DNA of 64,000 nucleotides, taken from contig CAYOFI010000004.1 in the NCBI GenBank assembly GCA_964403335.1, forward strand, positions 37,197-101,196, read 5' to 3'. Below are positions 33,495 to 41,747 of the stretch, piece after piece. The notes below the pieces were generated by a model that was given only the letters and a program-made list of their open reading frames with translations, did not search any database and was not told the origin of the DNA. The stretch is from CAZYAK01 sp964403335 (lineage in GTDB: Bacteria > Patescibacteriota > Gracilibacteria > Peribacterales > Peribacteraceae). The position numbers were made by a program, and so were the translations under genes. The first letter of the stretch is position 1; each line of letters begins with the position of its first letter.

Positions 33495-35072
33495 TTAGGC
33501 GAGATCGATAGTCTTGTCCGCTTTGACGATGACTTTTGTTTTGCGTGTGGGATTCGTGCGATCAGCAACAATCTTGTCAACGATGTCACTGAGCTTCACG
33601 ACGGTCTTGCCGCTTGCCGTGCTGATTTCCACCTGCACTTCTTCGGGCTTTTCGCCCGTTACGGGAGCGAGAAGCTTGATGCCCGTTGGCTCGGCATCAC
33701 CTTGCGCACGCAGCAGATACGATTTGTCCGCTCCATCCGGCTCCACGAAGAGTTTCTTTTTATCGATGTGCACTTTTTTGTCTGCATATTCGAATTTCTG
33801 TGCAGCATCGCCAGGGGCGAATTCGCCCTTGATGAAATCCACACCGCCTATTTTTTTCGGTGTTTCGGCCGGAGCAGTCGTGGGTGCCGCTGGGGGAGCG
33901 GTGAGCCTCTTGTCGATCTCCTGCTTCACCTTCGCGAATTCGTCGCGGTATTCCTTGGCGGATTTTTCGTCCTCCAGCATGAGCATGGTGGGCATGGAGA
34001 GCATGGCCACGTCGATCTTGTTGTTCTTGCCCAAGCGCGTGTATTTTTCCCACTCCGTGAATTCCTTGTTCCACTCCGCCACCAACGCGGCTGACGGGGC
34101 GGAGCCTTTGACGTTCATGTAGGCGATGACCTGGTTTTCCTTGTGCATGGCCCGTCCGAACGCGCGGATCTGCTGCTCGGCAATCGTTCCCGGCGTGATG
34201 AAGAGCGCGAAATCAGCGATGAAATTGCGGATGAGGTTGCCCAAGAACGTGACGGTCTGTTTTTCATCCATACCGGCCCACTGCTTGAACATTTCAAACA
34301 CGGACGGGGGCAACTTGGTGAGTGCGGCATCAATGCCCAACGTCACTTTCTGTGCCATTTGCGCAGGGCCTTTGGGGGGAGCGGGGGGCGGTTCAGGCAG
34401 GCCAGATGCCTTCGCCAAATCTCGCAGTCTTTTCTGCACTGCCTCCTGTTTGAGATCCAATGCAAGTATGTTGTCTATAAGCGTGCCGCCGATACCTTCC
34501 ACGCCGAAACGTCTGGCCAATAGGCCTTCCATAAGACTGATGTCGGCAGTTGCTTCGGGTTTATCAAGCAATTTTTTGAAGGCGTCTGTGAGATTCTTCA
34601 AATCTTCCTGTTTGACGTTTTCTCCCAATTTTTGCAGCTGCTCATGCACGCTTTTAAACTCCGCAGATCGTTCAGTCGCTGCGGGACTTGTAGCCGGCTT
34701 GTCCAAAACAGCGATGAGTCTGTCCAAATTTGTTGCAACCAAGCTCGGTCTGTTAACTTGAAAATCAGCTTTGAATTGATCGAGGATCTGATCAAATGTT
34801 GATGTGGCAAGCGCTGCCGCGGCGGGATTCTCTGCGATCATCATTTGCAGTATCGTGCCGCGCAGTTCGACGATTCTCGGATCTCTTTCGCCGAAAGCAG
34901 CAATCAATTGTTTTGCTTCCAATTTTAACGGTTCCAAATTCACCCTTGCACCCGCAGAAAGAGTGGCGACCTGTGTCTTCAGCGCTGTTGCCGCGGTTTT
35001 GACTTTCTGCAGCTGCGCAGCTTTGGCGGCTTCCGGTGCGGCCGGTGGGCGTGGTGCCTCGGGTGTGGACAT
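33495..35072 (-). CDS. Unknown protein, second gene of an uncharacterised operon
   Basis: A 525-residue protein without recognisable family. The first 30 residues are Pro/Ala-rich; 30-230 are helical with coiled-coil character; a Pro-rich hinge (PEPPPAPPKGPA) is followed by a helical block with FEMFKQWAGMDEKQTVTFLG and NFIADFALFITPGT; after a second Pro/Ala hinge (about 396-408) the C-terminal part is beta-rich and ends VVKLSDIVDKIV ... VIVKADKTIDLA. That last segment resembles the C-terminus of the 352-residue protein (a strand, then a KLSDIV/ELNDII helix, then a strand pair), hinting at a shared C-terminal module. Confidence 0.6.
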   Translation of the reverse strand: MSTPEAPRPPAAPEAAKAAQLQKVKTAATALKTQVATLSAGARVNLEPLKLEAKQLIAAFGERDPRIVELRGTILQMMIAENPAAAALATSTFDQILDQFKADFQVNRPSLVATNLDRLIAVLDKPATSPAATERSAEFKSVHEQLQKLGENVKQEDLKNLTDAFKKLLDKPEATADISLMEGLLARRFGVEGIGGTLIDNILALDLKQEAVQKRLRDLAKASGLPEPPPAPPKGPAQMAQKVTLGIDAALTKLPPSVFEMFKQWAGMDEKQTVTFLGNLIRNFIADFALFITPGTIAEQQIRAFGRAMHKENQVIAYMNVKGSAPSAALVAEWNKEFTEWEKYTRLGKNNKIDVAMLSMPTMLMLEDEKSAKEYRDEFAKVKQEIDKRLTAPPAAPTTAPAETPKKIGGVDFIKGEFAPGDAAQKFEYADKKVHIDKKKLFVEPDGADKSYLLRAQGDAEPTGIKLLAPVTGEKPEEVQVEISTASGKTVVKLSDIVDKIVADRTNPTRKTKVIVKADKTIDLA

Positions 35073-35100
35073 ATAGTGTGTGTGAGAATTCAGAGAAGAA

Positions 35101-35331
35101 TCAGGCGGCTTTTTGCATGCCTAACGCCGCTTCTGCTGCGCGGCCGAGGGAGGCGAAGTATTGTTCCAATTCTTTTTGGAAGGGCAGTTCATCGGGCACG
35201 TTCAAAATGTTCCACAGCTTTTGGGATTGCGTGCTGTTTAAGCTGGGCAAGTTTTTCAGCCAATACTCACGTTCCGGCTCGCTGAGCAGCGGGCTGCGTT
35301 GGATAAGCTGGACAAGAGCTTTGGTATCCAT
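35101..35331 (-). CDS. Small protein, first gene of an uncharacterised operon
   Basis: A 76-residue, probably all-helical acidic protein (MDTKALVQLIQRSPLLSEPE ... QSQKLWNILNVPDELPFQKE). No family recognised. The motif order of short amphipathic helices suits a binding or adaptor role. It starts the minus-strand run 35331-30967; a TACAAT box about 28 nt upstream of its ATG is the likely operon promoter. Confidence 0.55.
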   Translation of the reverse strand: MDTKALVQLIQRSPLLSEPEREYWLKNLPSLNSTQSQKLWNILNVPDELPFQKELEQYFASLGRAAEAALGMQKAA

Positions 35332-35474
35332 AATGGGTGTGGGTATGTGAAGGTTTCCGAGTATTGTACCATTTTGCGATGTTTTTCACAAGCAGTCACA
35401 AAAGGGGGTTTCAACCGTCTTCCCTTTGCACCCCCGATCCTCTATCGTCGGGGTGTTTCTTCCGCCCCCCCTCT

Positions 35475-35831
35475 ATGAATGTGCAGCATTTCGAGAAAGG
35501 GCTTCACTATTCGGATACCGATTTGCTCGCGCTGGCGCGGAAAATCGGCAAATTGGCCACGTATTGCAAGCGCCTGAAAAACGCCGATTCCTTGATCCGT
35601 GTGGAGTCCGAAAAGCGTCCCACCCAGAAGGATCGCGACCAGGTGAAAGTGATGATCACCGTGGATTTGCCGGGTGCGCAGCTGCGCGCGGAATCGCGCA
35701 GATTGTTGGTGGTGGATGCCGTGGACCGGTGCATTGAAAAACTGGAACCGCAGATCAAGCGGTACAAGGAAAAGCGCACGGGGCGGAATCGGGCCCATCA
35801 AAAGTCCCGTTCCCGCGACCTTGCCGCATGA
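35475..35831 (+). CDS. hpf: Short HPF/RaiA-type ribosome hibernation factor
   Basis: A 118-residue protein matching short hibernation promoting factors, which bind the 30S decoding region and silence ribosomes in starvation. The pattern is MNVQHFEKGLHYSDTDLLAL ... KIGKLATYCKRLKNADSLIR, then VMITVDLPGAQLRAESRRLL and a helix AVDRCIEKLEPQIKRYKEKR, with a basic tail. The start at 35475 gives the family N-terminus. Its stop codon overlaps the ATG of the next gene (ATGA), so it is translationally coupled to the 7TM protein, an unusual partner for a ribosome factor. Confidence 0.85.
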   Translation: MNVQHFEKGLHYSDTDLLALARKIGKLATYCKRLKNADSLIRVESEKRPTQKDRDQVKVMITVDLPGAQLRAESRRLLVVDAVDRCIEKLEPQIKRYKEKRTGRNRAHQKSRSRDLAA

Positions 35832-37363
35832 GGTTCCGCCCGGCCGCCATCGGCGCGGCACTCTGCTCTCTGGTGTTGGTGCCGGTGAGTCTGTTTGCGC
35901 AACAAGAGGCGCCTGCTCCACCCGTGGCGCCGGATGTGACGGCCAGTATCATCGGGCCCGATGACGTGCCCGTGGGGCGACGCATCATTTTGGATGCCTC
36001 GGCCAGCCGCACCATCGGCAGCAACGTGCGGTATGAGTGGTATGTGGGTTCGTCGCCCGAACCCATCAGCACGACGGTCGACGCGATTTTTACGCCGGAC
36101 CGCCCGGGTCCCATCGAATTCCGCTTGGTGGTGCGATCCACGGTGAACGGCGAAACGGTGGAAGATGAAGAGCGGCTCACCGTCACCGTCTTCACCCGCA
36201 AAGTGGTGGTGATCGCGGATGCCACCATCACGCAGCAAAAATTGGATGTCTTACGCCGCGCCGCGGCATCGGGTTCCACGTACCTGCGCGTCTTGCAGTC
36301 ACCCGTGTCGTCCGCAAGCAGAGGAGGGGAGGAGGCGTTGGCGGCGCTGCTCTCCGAACAGGGGGATGTGCTCTTGGATGCGGAGACGATCGTGCTGTGG
36401 ACCGATGGCGTGCCGACTCCCGGTTTGTATGCGCTGCTCCATGCGGTGCAGAACAATGAGCAGTTGCAGCTGAGCATGCCGCTCCACCCATTGATACTCG
36501 CAACGGATTTGAATATGCACACGGTTGCGCGCGGAGGGAAAGGCATCATCTCCGTCTTAAAGCCGCGCCAGGCATTGGTGATGCGGCCATCGCTTTTGGA
36601 AATGCTGGTGGGAGCCAAAAGCGCCGAGGCTTTCACGCAGCAGGCCTTCCAAATCCCTTCGGCAAATCCGCTGATCCTGGACACCTCCGTCGTCCGGATT
36701 CCGTGGTATTACCCCCTCACGCATTTGACCGACGCCATGCTCGGCGCCGGAGTATCCAGCCAGACGGTTCTTCTGCTGCTCGTCCTCCCGGTCATCGCGA
36801 CCATTTTGGCATTCCTCAAGCAGATCGTCGGTATCACCACATTCGGGCTGTTCACGCCCGCCATCATCGCGCTGAGTTTCTTGGCGCTGGGATGGGAAGT
36901 GGGAGTGCTCTCGCTCCTTTTCATCCTGATGACGGGCTACGCGTCGCGCACGCTCATGCGCAGACTGCACATCCTCTACATTCCGAAAATGGCGATCATC
37001 TTGGGCATCGGCAGCTTCACGTTGTTGTTCCTTGTGGGTATCGCGGCGGTCTTCAAAGTCTATCTCAGCCACGACACGATCTTCGTGCTGCTCATCATGA
37101 GCACGCTTGTGGAAAGCTTCCTGAACGTGAAATCCGAACAAGGATTGAAATCCGCCATCTTCGCCATCGGTCAGACGATCGTGGCGGCTCTGCTCTGCGT
37201 CATGTTGGTGCAGTGGTCGCCGTTTAGGGCCCTCATCCTCGGCTATCCCGAAGTGATCTTGATCACCGTGCTCATCAACATCCTCATCGGACGATGGACG
37301 GGACTCCGGATCTCGGAATATTTCAGATTCAGGGAAGTGTTTAAGCATCTTGTTCAGGAATGA
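35828..37363 (+). CDS. UUP1-like 7TM membrane protein with PKD/Ig-like exported domain
   Basis: A 511-residue protein. Signal peptide (about 1-24), a PKD/Ig-like beta domain (about 30-125, with GRRIILDASASRTIGSNVRY and DEERLTVTVF), a Rossmann-like region to about 270, then seven membrane helices from about 312. The helical part matches the 7TM module of UUP1-family proteins: LPVIATILAFLKQIVGITTF, GLFTPAIIALSFLALGWEVG and TLMRRLHILYIPKMAIILGI. In proteobacteria that module is fused to an inactive transglutaminase and is encoded beside an ATP-grasp ligase and a protease, which is the context here too, but the transglutaminase part is replaced by a PKD-like domain. Confidence 0.8.
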   Translation: MRFRPAAIGAALCSLVLVPVSLFAQQEAPAPPVAPDVTASIIGPDDVPVGRRIILDASASRTIGSNVRYEWYVGSSPEPISTTVDAIFTPDRPGPIEFRLVVRSTVNGETVEDEERLTVTVFTRKVVVIADATITQQKLDVLRRAAASGSTYLRVLQSPVSSASRGGEEALAALLSEQGDVLLDAETIVLWTDGVPTPGLYALLHAVQNNEQLQLSMPLHPLILATDLNMHTVARGGKGIISVLKPRQALVMRPSLLEMLVGAKSAEAFTQQAFQIPSANPLILDTSVVRIPWYYPLTHLTDAMLGAGVSSQTVLLLLVLPVIATILAFLKQIVGITTFGLFTPAIIALSFLALGWEVGVLSLLFILMTGYASRTLMRRLHILYIPKMAIILGIGSFTLLFLVGIAAVFKVYLSHDTIFVLLIMSTLVESFLNVKSEQGLKSAIFAIGQTIVAALLCVMLVQWSPFRALILGYPEVILITVLINILIGRWTGLRISEYFRFREVFKHLVQE

Positions 37364-37368
37364 AGATC

Positions 37369-37433
37369 TTTTAGTTATTGGTTTCTGGTTTTTGGTTTCT
37401 GGTTTTAAACGAAAAACTAGAAACTAAAAACTG
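37369..37433. repeat. TTTCTGGTTT-word palindrome inside the ligase cassette
   Basis: Left arm 37369-37407 repeats GGTTTCTGGTTTTT; right arm 37411-37433 is AAAAACTAGAAACTAAAAA. It sits between the 7TM gene and the ATP-grasp fusion gene and could attenuate or terminate. The vocabulary recurs at 39990-40058. Confidence 0.75.
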
Positions 37434-37466
37434 TGCTCATCTTTTCCTTTATTTCTACTCTCCTCC

Positions 37467-39986
37467 GTGTTCCCTCTTTTCCGCCACGGCATTCTCGGCC
37501 TGAACGCGCGCAACCTGCTGTATCTTCGGCCGTATAATCCGAAGAAGGCGGTCGCGTTTGCGGACGACAAGATGAAGACGAAGGCATTCCTCTCCGCGCG
37601 CGGGATTCCGACGGCAAAAGTGTACGCACGCATAGAAAACCGCGAGCAGCTCCGGCATTTTAACTTTGCCAGTTTGCCTGATGAATGCGTGCTCAAGCCC
37701 AACTACGGATTCGGCGGAGAGGGAATCATCATCTTGAAAGGCCGGAAAAACGGGCAGTTTTTGGAGCAGGGGAAGAAGCCGATCACGGATGACCGGTTGC
37801 GCGAACACATCGAAGATATCTTGGACGGAAAGTTTTCGGTCAACGGGCGCAATGACATGGCGTTCTTTGAAAAAATCCTCGTCGCCCATGAAGGTTTTGC
37901 GCCATTCCGTCCCGCGGGTCTTCCGGATATCCGCTTCGTCGTTTTCAATTTGGTGCCGGTGATGTCCATGCTTCGCGTGCCCACCGTCCAAAGCCAGGGG
38001 AAAGCGAACGTGCACATGGGCGGACTGGGCATCGGGATCGATATCGCCAAAGGCACGACGACGCACGCCTTTCAGTATTCCAGTCTTCTCAAAGAGTTGC
38101 CCCATGGGGGCGATCCTTCCGGCATCCCCATTCCGTTTTGGGAAGAGATGCTGCTGATTTCCTCCAAGATCCAGTACACCACCAATATCGGCTATTTGGC
38201 GGTGGATCTGACGATCGACAAGGATCAAGGCCCGGTGCTGCTGGAGGTAAACGCGCGTGCGGGATTGATGGTGCAGGTGGCGAACTTGGCGCCGTTGCGT
38301 TCGCGTTTGGAGCGCGTGAAGGGTCTCTCCGTCAGCTCGCCGGAGAAAGGCGTGCGCATCGCGCAGGAATTGTTCGGGGAGAAAACGCGCGAGCGGCATG
38401 TGTCCGCTTTGGGATCGCATAAATCGGATGACCGCGACCGGCCGCGCTTGGGGCTGCGTGAAACGCTGATCGTGCATGCGAAGGGCGTGAATGTCGAAGT
38501 CCCGGCGCTCCTCAGTCCCGCCACCTCCGAGTTCACGATTTTTTCGAACACCTTGCTCAAAGAACTGGAAAAACAAGGCGGCGCCGAATCCGTCACGGAG
38601 AAAGAATCTCCCGATGATGAAGACGAACTTGTGGCGGCCGTGGCCCACACCTCGGCACCGAACGTCAGCGAGAAGGCGTACCGCATCAAGGCCACGCTGG
38701 GCGGAAAGAAAATTCAAACTCTCGTGCATGCGGCGGCCGTGCCGTTCCCGGGAGTCCGTGCCGTCATCGGCCGGCGCGATCTGACGGGTTTTTACATCGA
38801 CCCGAGCAAACAATTTTTGGCGGACTCGTCGTTGATCGATCATCGTCTGAAAGCCGATCTGCGCGCCACGGACCGTATCCTCAGTCAGGTCGATGAAGAG
38901 CTCCTGCTCCTTCGGCTCCTCAAACCCGTCAATCTCCCCGAAGAGCGGTTGCGACTGGAGGCGGATACCGCTTACAGCCCGCACTTCCAGTATCCGGCGT
39001 TGCCGGAAGGCATTGAAGACATGGAAAAGCGCTTGGAAAGGTTGCCGACGGACGATTCGCCGCTTGGGGTCTTGCTCGGCAAAAAGAAGCGTGAACTCCT
39101 GATGCGCATCGCCCTTATCCGCGCGCGCGGCGATGCCGGACGGTTCACGTTGGCTTCCCAGGCATTGTTTGGCGCCCCGCGTGCGGACATCATCTCCGCC
39201 GCATCACGCTTTTTGCGTGACCGCGTCGCGTGCGATCTGCCCGTTCCCGACAATCAACTGCTCTCCGCCGAAGACGCATCCAAACAATTTGAAGAAGTGC
39301 TCAACCGCTACGGACTTCATGATTGGCAGATTGTCGTCCGTTCCTCCATGGTCGCCGATTGCGCCGTGGGGTGGAAGCGGCTCTATATCCGCCAAGGCGC
39401 GCGTTTCTCGCCCATGCACCTCCAATCATTGATCTCCCACGAAATTGAGACGCATATTTTGACGGCGGAAAACGGTGCCGAGCAGCCGTCGGATTTGTTC
39501 CGCCGCGGCTTTGCCGGGTACTTGGATACGCAGGAAGGCTTGGCGACGTACAACCAAAACCGCGTGCTCTCTCCGTACCACGATAAGCGCTACGGCCCCG
39601 CGCGCGGCGTGCTGGCCGTCGTCTACGCGCTGGAACATTCCTTCGTGGACACGCGCCGCTATCTGGAGGCGGAACTGGGATACACGCCGGAAAAGGCGCT
39701 GACGAAAACGATCGAGCTCAAGCGCGGATTGCAAGATGCCTCCGAGCCGGGGTCCTTCACCAAAGGTCTGGTGTATTTCCGCGGTATGCGGGCCATTGAG
39801 CGCTATGTGGCGGAAGGCGGCGATCTGAAACGCTTGTATGTCGGGAAGGTCGCCTTGGAAGATCTGGAATTGATCGAGAAAATCGACGGCCTGAAGGCGC
39901 CGTTGTTGGTTCCGGTCTTCCTCCGCGAGAAAAAAGAGGACAAGGATGCGGGAGGGAAGGGGGGAAAGAAGGGGAAGGAGGAGTGA
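37467..39986 (+). CDS. ATP-grasp glutamate-ligase-like domain fused to QEGLA/MATCAP-like peptidase
   Basis: An 839-residue two-enzyme fusion. Residues 1-300 are an alpha-L-glutamate-ligase-like ATP-grasp: FRHGILGLNARNLLYLRPYN, ATP-binding Lys 77 with GFGGEG (81-86), DIRFVVF, and Mg ligands LLEVNARAG (Glu 260, Asn 262). Residues about 430-820 are a DUF1704 metallopeptidase with SHEIETH (His 658, Glu 659, His 663) and TQEGLA (688-693). The C-terminal tail is Lys/Gly-rich. The GTG at 37467 gives the family N-terminus, and TCTACT lies 7 nt upstream. One protein may thus both add and remove amino acids on a target peptide. The linker (370-400) is acidic. Confidence 0.85.
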   Translation: MFPLFRHGILGLNARNLLYLRPYNPKKAVAFADDKMKTKAFLSARGIPTAKVYARIENREQLRHFNFASLPDECVLKPNYGFGGEGIIILKGRKNGQFLEQGKKPITDDRLREHIEDILDGKFSVNGRNDMAFFEKILVAHEGFAPFRPAGLPDIRFVVFNLVPVMSMLRVPTVQSQGKANVHMGGLGIGIDIAKGTTTHAFQYSSLLKELPHGGDPSGIPIPFWEEMLLISSKIQYTTNIGYLAVDLTIDKDQGPVLLEVNARAGLMVQVANLAPLRSRLERVKGLSVSSPEKGVRIAQELFGEKTRERHVSALGSHKSDDRDRPRLGLRETLIVHAKGVNVEVPALLSPATSEFTIFSNTLLKELEKQGGAESVTEKESPDDEDELVAAVAHTSAPNVSEKAYRIKATLGGKKIQTLVHAAAVPFPGVRAVIGRRDLTGFYIDPSKQFLADSSLIDHRLKADLRATDRILSQVDEELLLLRLLKPVNLPEERLRLEADTAYSPHFQYPALPEGIEDMEKRLERLPTDDSPLGVLLGKKKRELLMRIALIRARGDAGRFTLASQALFGAPRADIISAASRFLRDRVACDLPVPDNQLLSAEDASKQFEEVLNRYGLHDWQIVVRSSMVADCAVGWKRLYIRQGARFSPMHLQSLISHEIETHILTAENGAEQPSDLFRRGFAGYLDTQEGLATYNQNRVLSPYHDKRYGPARGVLAVVYALEHSFVDTRRYLEAELGYTPEKALTKTIELKRGLQDASEPGSFTKGLVYFRGMRAIERYVAEGGDLKRLYVGKVALEDLELIEKIDGLKAPLLVPVFLREKKEDKDAGGKGGKKGKEE

Positions 39987-39989
39987 TAC

Positions 39990-40058
39990 TGAAAAACCAG
40001 AATCCAAAACCCAAAGGCCAAGAATCCTGGCTTTTGGTCTCTGGTCTCTGGTTTTTTG
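39990..40058. repeat. Palindromic terminator with CCAGAATCC/TTTTGGTCTCTGG words
   Basis: Left arm 39991-40022 and right arm 40027-40058 pair imperfectly (GAAAAACCAGA with TCTGGTTTTTT; CCAAAGGCCAAGA with CTGGCTTTTGG). Located between the convergent fusion gene and rplY, it should stop transcription from both sides. Confidence 0.75.
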
Positions 40059-40063
40059 CTCGT

Positions 40064-40762
40064 TTACTTCTTCGCCTTGTCTCCAGCGGGAGCAGCACCT
40101 GCGGCGGCCGGAGCGCCGGCAGCAGCACCATCGGCGGCGGCTGCACCTGCGGCTGCGCCTTCCGCGCCGGCAGCGGCGGCATCCGTGGCGACGGGAGCGA
40201 TCACTTCTTCCTTGCGCGGTTCCTGGACCGTGGCGATGACGGTTTCCGGCGTCTCCATCACTTGCACGCCCTTCGGAAGCACCAAGTCCTTGACCGTGAT
40301 GACATCGTGGAAGGCGGCGAGCGTGGAGATATTGATGGTAAGCGAGTGGGGCAGATCGGCCGGGAGACAGCGGACCAGAATCGTATTCTGGGGGAGCACC
40401 AAGATACCGCCTTCGGATTTGACGGCCGGGGATTCTCCTTCCACGTGGATGGGAACCGGGGCCTCGATCTCTTCTTTCATGTTCACGGCGTAGAAATCGA
40501 CGTGCATCTCGCGGTCCGTGATCGGGTCGAAAGTCACTTCCTTAAAGAGCACCGGCACCTTCTTTCCGGCGATATCCAATTCCACCAGTGTGCTTTCTCC
40601 GGCCTTGATGAAGACTTTGTGGAGATCCTTCTCCGCGCACTGCACGTGAAGGGTCTTCTCCAGTGTTCCGTAGACCACGCAGGGAACCTGCTGGGCACGG
40701 CGCAGAGCCTTGGGCTTTACCTTGTTATCGCGGGCCGTTGCGGAAAGGGTGATGGAATCCAT
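40064..40762 (-). CDS. rplY: 50S ribosomal protein bL25 (Ctc-type, long form)
   Basis: A 232-residue 5S-rRNA-binding ribosomal protein of the two-domain TL5/Ctc form. Residues 1-90 are the L25 domain (SITLSATARDNKVKPKALRR, VPCVVYG, EVTFDPITDREMHVDFYAVN), 95-185 the beta-rich Ctc domain, and the last 45 residues an Ala/Gly tail ending GDKAKK. It has one of the few clear Shine-Dalgarno sequences here (GGAGG 8 nt before the ATG), in contrast to most genes of the window. Confidence 0.96.
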   Translation of the reverse strand: MDSITLSATARDNKVKPKALRRAQQVPCVVYGTLEKTLHVQCAEKDLHKVFIKAGESTLVELDIAGKKVPVLFKEVTFDPITDREMHVDFYAVNMKEEIEAPVPIHVEGESPAVKSEGGILVLPQNTILVRCLPADLPHSLTINISTLAAFHDVITVKDLVLPKGVQVMETPETVIATVQEPRKEEVIAPVATDAAAAGAEGAAAGAAAADGAAAGAPAAAGAAPAGDKAKK

Positions 40763-40767
40763 ATATA

Positions 40768-40772
40768 GCCTC
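40768..40772 (-). promoter_or_regulatory. Shine-Dalgarno sequence of rplY
   Basis: GGAGG on the minus strand, about 5-6 nt before the ATG at 40762 after the sequence CTATAT; noteworthy because canonical ribosome binding sites are rare in this window. Confidence 0.7.
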
Positions 40773-40848
40773 CAAAAGAGGTCCCAGAGTACAAAAGTCC
40801 TGGTTCGGGGTCAATATGACTCAAATGTGAGGAAAAAGCAAAGCAGAT

Positions 40849-40911
40849 AAGGCTAAGGACCAAGGCTAAGGCTAAGATTCGAACTTAGCCTTAATCCCTA
40901 GTCTTAGCCTT
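40849..40911. repeat. GGCTAAG palindromic intergenic repeat, copy 3
   Basis: Left arm 40849-40876 and right arm 40883-40911 carry the GGCTAAG/CTTAGCC words with a short ATTCGAA loop, so this copy lacks the 60-bp core of copies 1 and 2. The right arm encodes the last residues (KAKTRD) and stop codon of the glycosyltransferase. Confidence 0.8.
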
Positions 40912-41745
40912 AAATCCCCATTTCCAGAAATACTGCATCGCACTCCAGAGGTGAATTCTGGCAGTTGGCTTCGTCAAAAGGCTCCAAAACCCTCCTTCAC
41001 TCAGACGCGTTTTGCGGTCCGTTGCGTGTACGGAGGGGAAATAGACCACGCGTTTGCCGCTCTTCCAGACCCGGCGGCAGAGGTCGGTATCTTCAAAAAA
41101 CAGGAAAAACCGGGGATCGAAACCCCCGACGGCTTCAAAAAGATCGCTACGGATCAAGAGGCAGGCGCCGACGGCCCAATCCACGTCCCGTGCTTCACCT
41201 CGGTCATTCTTGGCATACAAGTACCGGTCGACCCGGTGCGGGAACAGACGACGGAGCGGCGTGCGTTTTACTAACACATCGAACAATGATGGAAAGGCGC
41301 GGACAGAGTCACGGATCGTTCCATCGTCATGGACCAGTTGGGGTGCGAGGATGCCGATGGTTGGATCTTCACGCATGGCCCGAGTCATCTTTTGAAGTCC
41401 GTCGGGCTCCAGTGTGTTATCGGGATTGATGATCAGCAGAAATTCGCCCCGCGCCCGCGCGATGCCCTGCGCGTTGCCTTGTCCGTACCCGAGATTGTCC
41501 CGCGTCTCCATGATCTGCACCTTGCCCTGGCCGTCCGCCCTCACGCGGTTGCGCAAGTAGCCGATGGAGTCATCATCCGAGTGATTGTCGATCAGCAGTA
41601 TCTCCATCTCCTCCGCCATCGTCTGCAGCAGCAATCCCCGCACGCAATTCCACGTGTCGATGGGACTGCGGTAATTGAGGACGACGGCGGTGACGGTGGG
41701 GCGAGAGGTGATAGAGGGGATAGAGGGAATAGACGCGATAGAGGT
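40891..41745 (-). CDS. GT2-family glycosyltransferase, start unresolved
   Basis: About 270-285 residues of a rhamnosyltransferase-like GT2 enzyme that transfers a sugar from a nucleotide donor: TVTAVVLNYRSPIDTWNCVR, acidic strand ILLIDNHSDDDS, DNLGYGQGNAQGI, and the DxN-type motif LLIINPDNTL, then AVGACLLIRSDLFEAVGGFD and FFEDTDLCRRVWKSGKRV. No ATG, GTG or TTG lies in frame between the UppP stop codon (41745) and the catalytic domain; the codons there come from the GGATAGA repeat (SIASIPSIPSITS). Either an unusual start codon is used or translation begins inside uppP (an in-frame start at 41901 overlaps by 157 bp). The given 5' coordinate is a limit, not a start. Confidence 0.85.
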   Translation of the reverse strand, partial: TSIASIPSIPSITSRPTVTAVVLNYRSPIDTWNCVRGLLLQTMAEEMEILLIDNHSDDDSIGYLRNRVRADGQGKVQIMETRDNLGYGQGNAQGIARARGEFLLIINPDNTLEPDGLQKMTRAMREDPTIGILAPQLVHDDGTIRDSVRAFPSLFDVLVKRTPLRRLFPHRVDRYLYAKNDRGEARDVDWAVGACLLIRSDLFEAVGGFDPRFFLFFEDTDLCRRVWKSGKRVVYFPSVHATDRKTRLSEGGFWSLLTKPTARIHLWSAMQYFWKWGFKAKTRD

Positions 41746-41747
41746 TA
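41705..41747. repeat. One-armed GGATAGA repeat translated into the glycosyltransferase N-terminus
   Basis: Iterated GATAGAGG/GGATAGAGG/GAATAGACG words, the same vocabulary as 19819-19900 but without a facing arm. In the reading frame of the glycosyltransferase it gives Ser-Ile-Pro repeats. Confidence 0.65.

Noticed and set aside
35036..35350. Plus-strand frame across the start of the unknown operon
   Set aside because: It is opposite two supported minus-strand genes and their promoter and has no motif or initiation signal.
14996..35831. Possible TGA recoding (as in Gracilibacteria/Absconditabacteria)
   Set aside because: Several well-supported genes end at TGA at family-typical lengths (MerR-TipAS, DEAD helicase, HPF-like), so the standard code fits.
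37455..38984. Long minus-strand frame (about 500 codons) opposite the ATP-grasp domain
   Set aside because: Antisense shadow of a conserved enzyme; no start signal, motif or membrane pattern.
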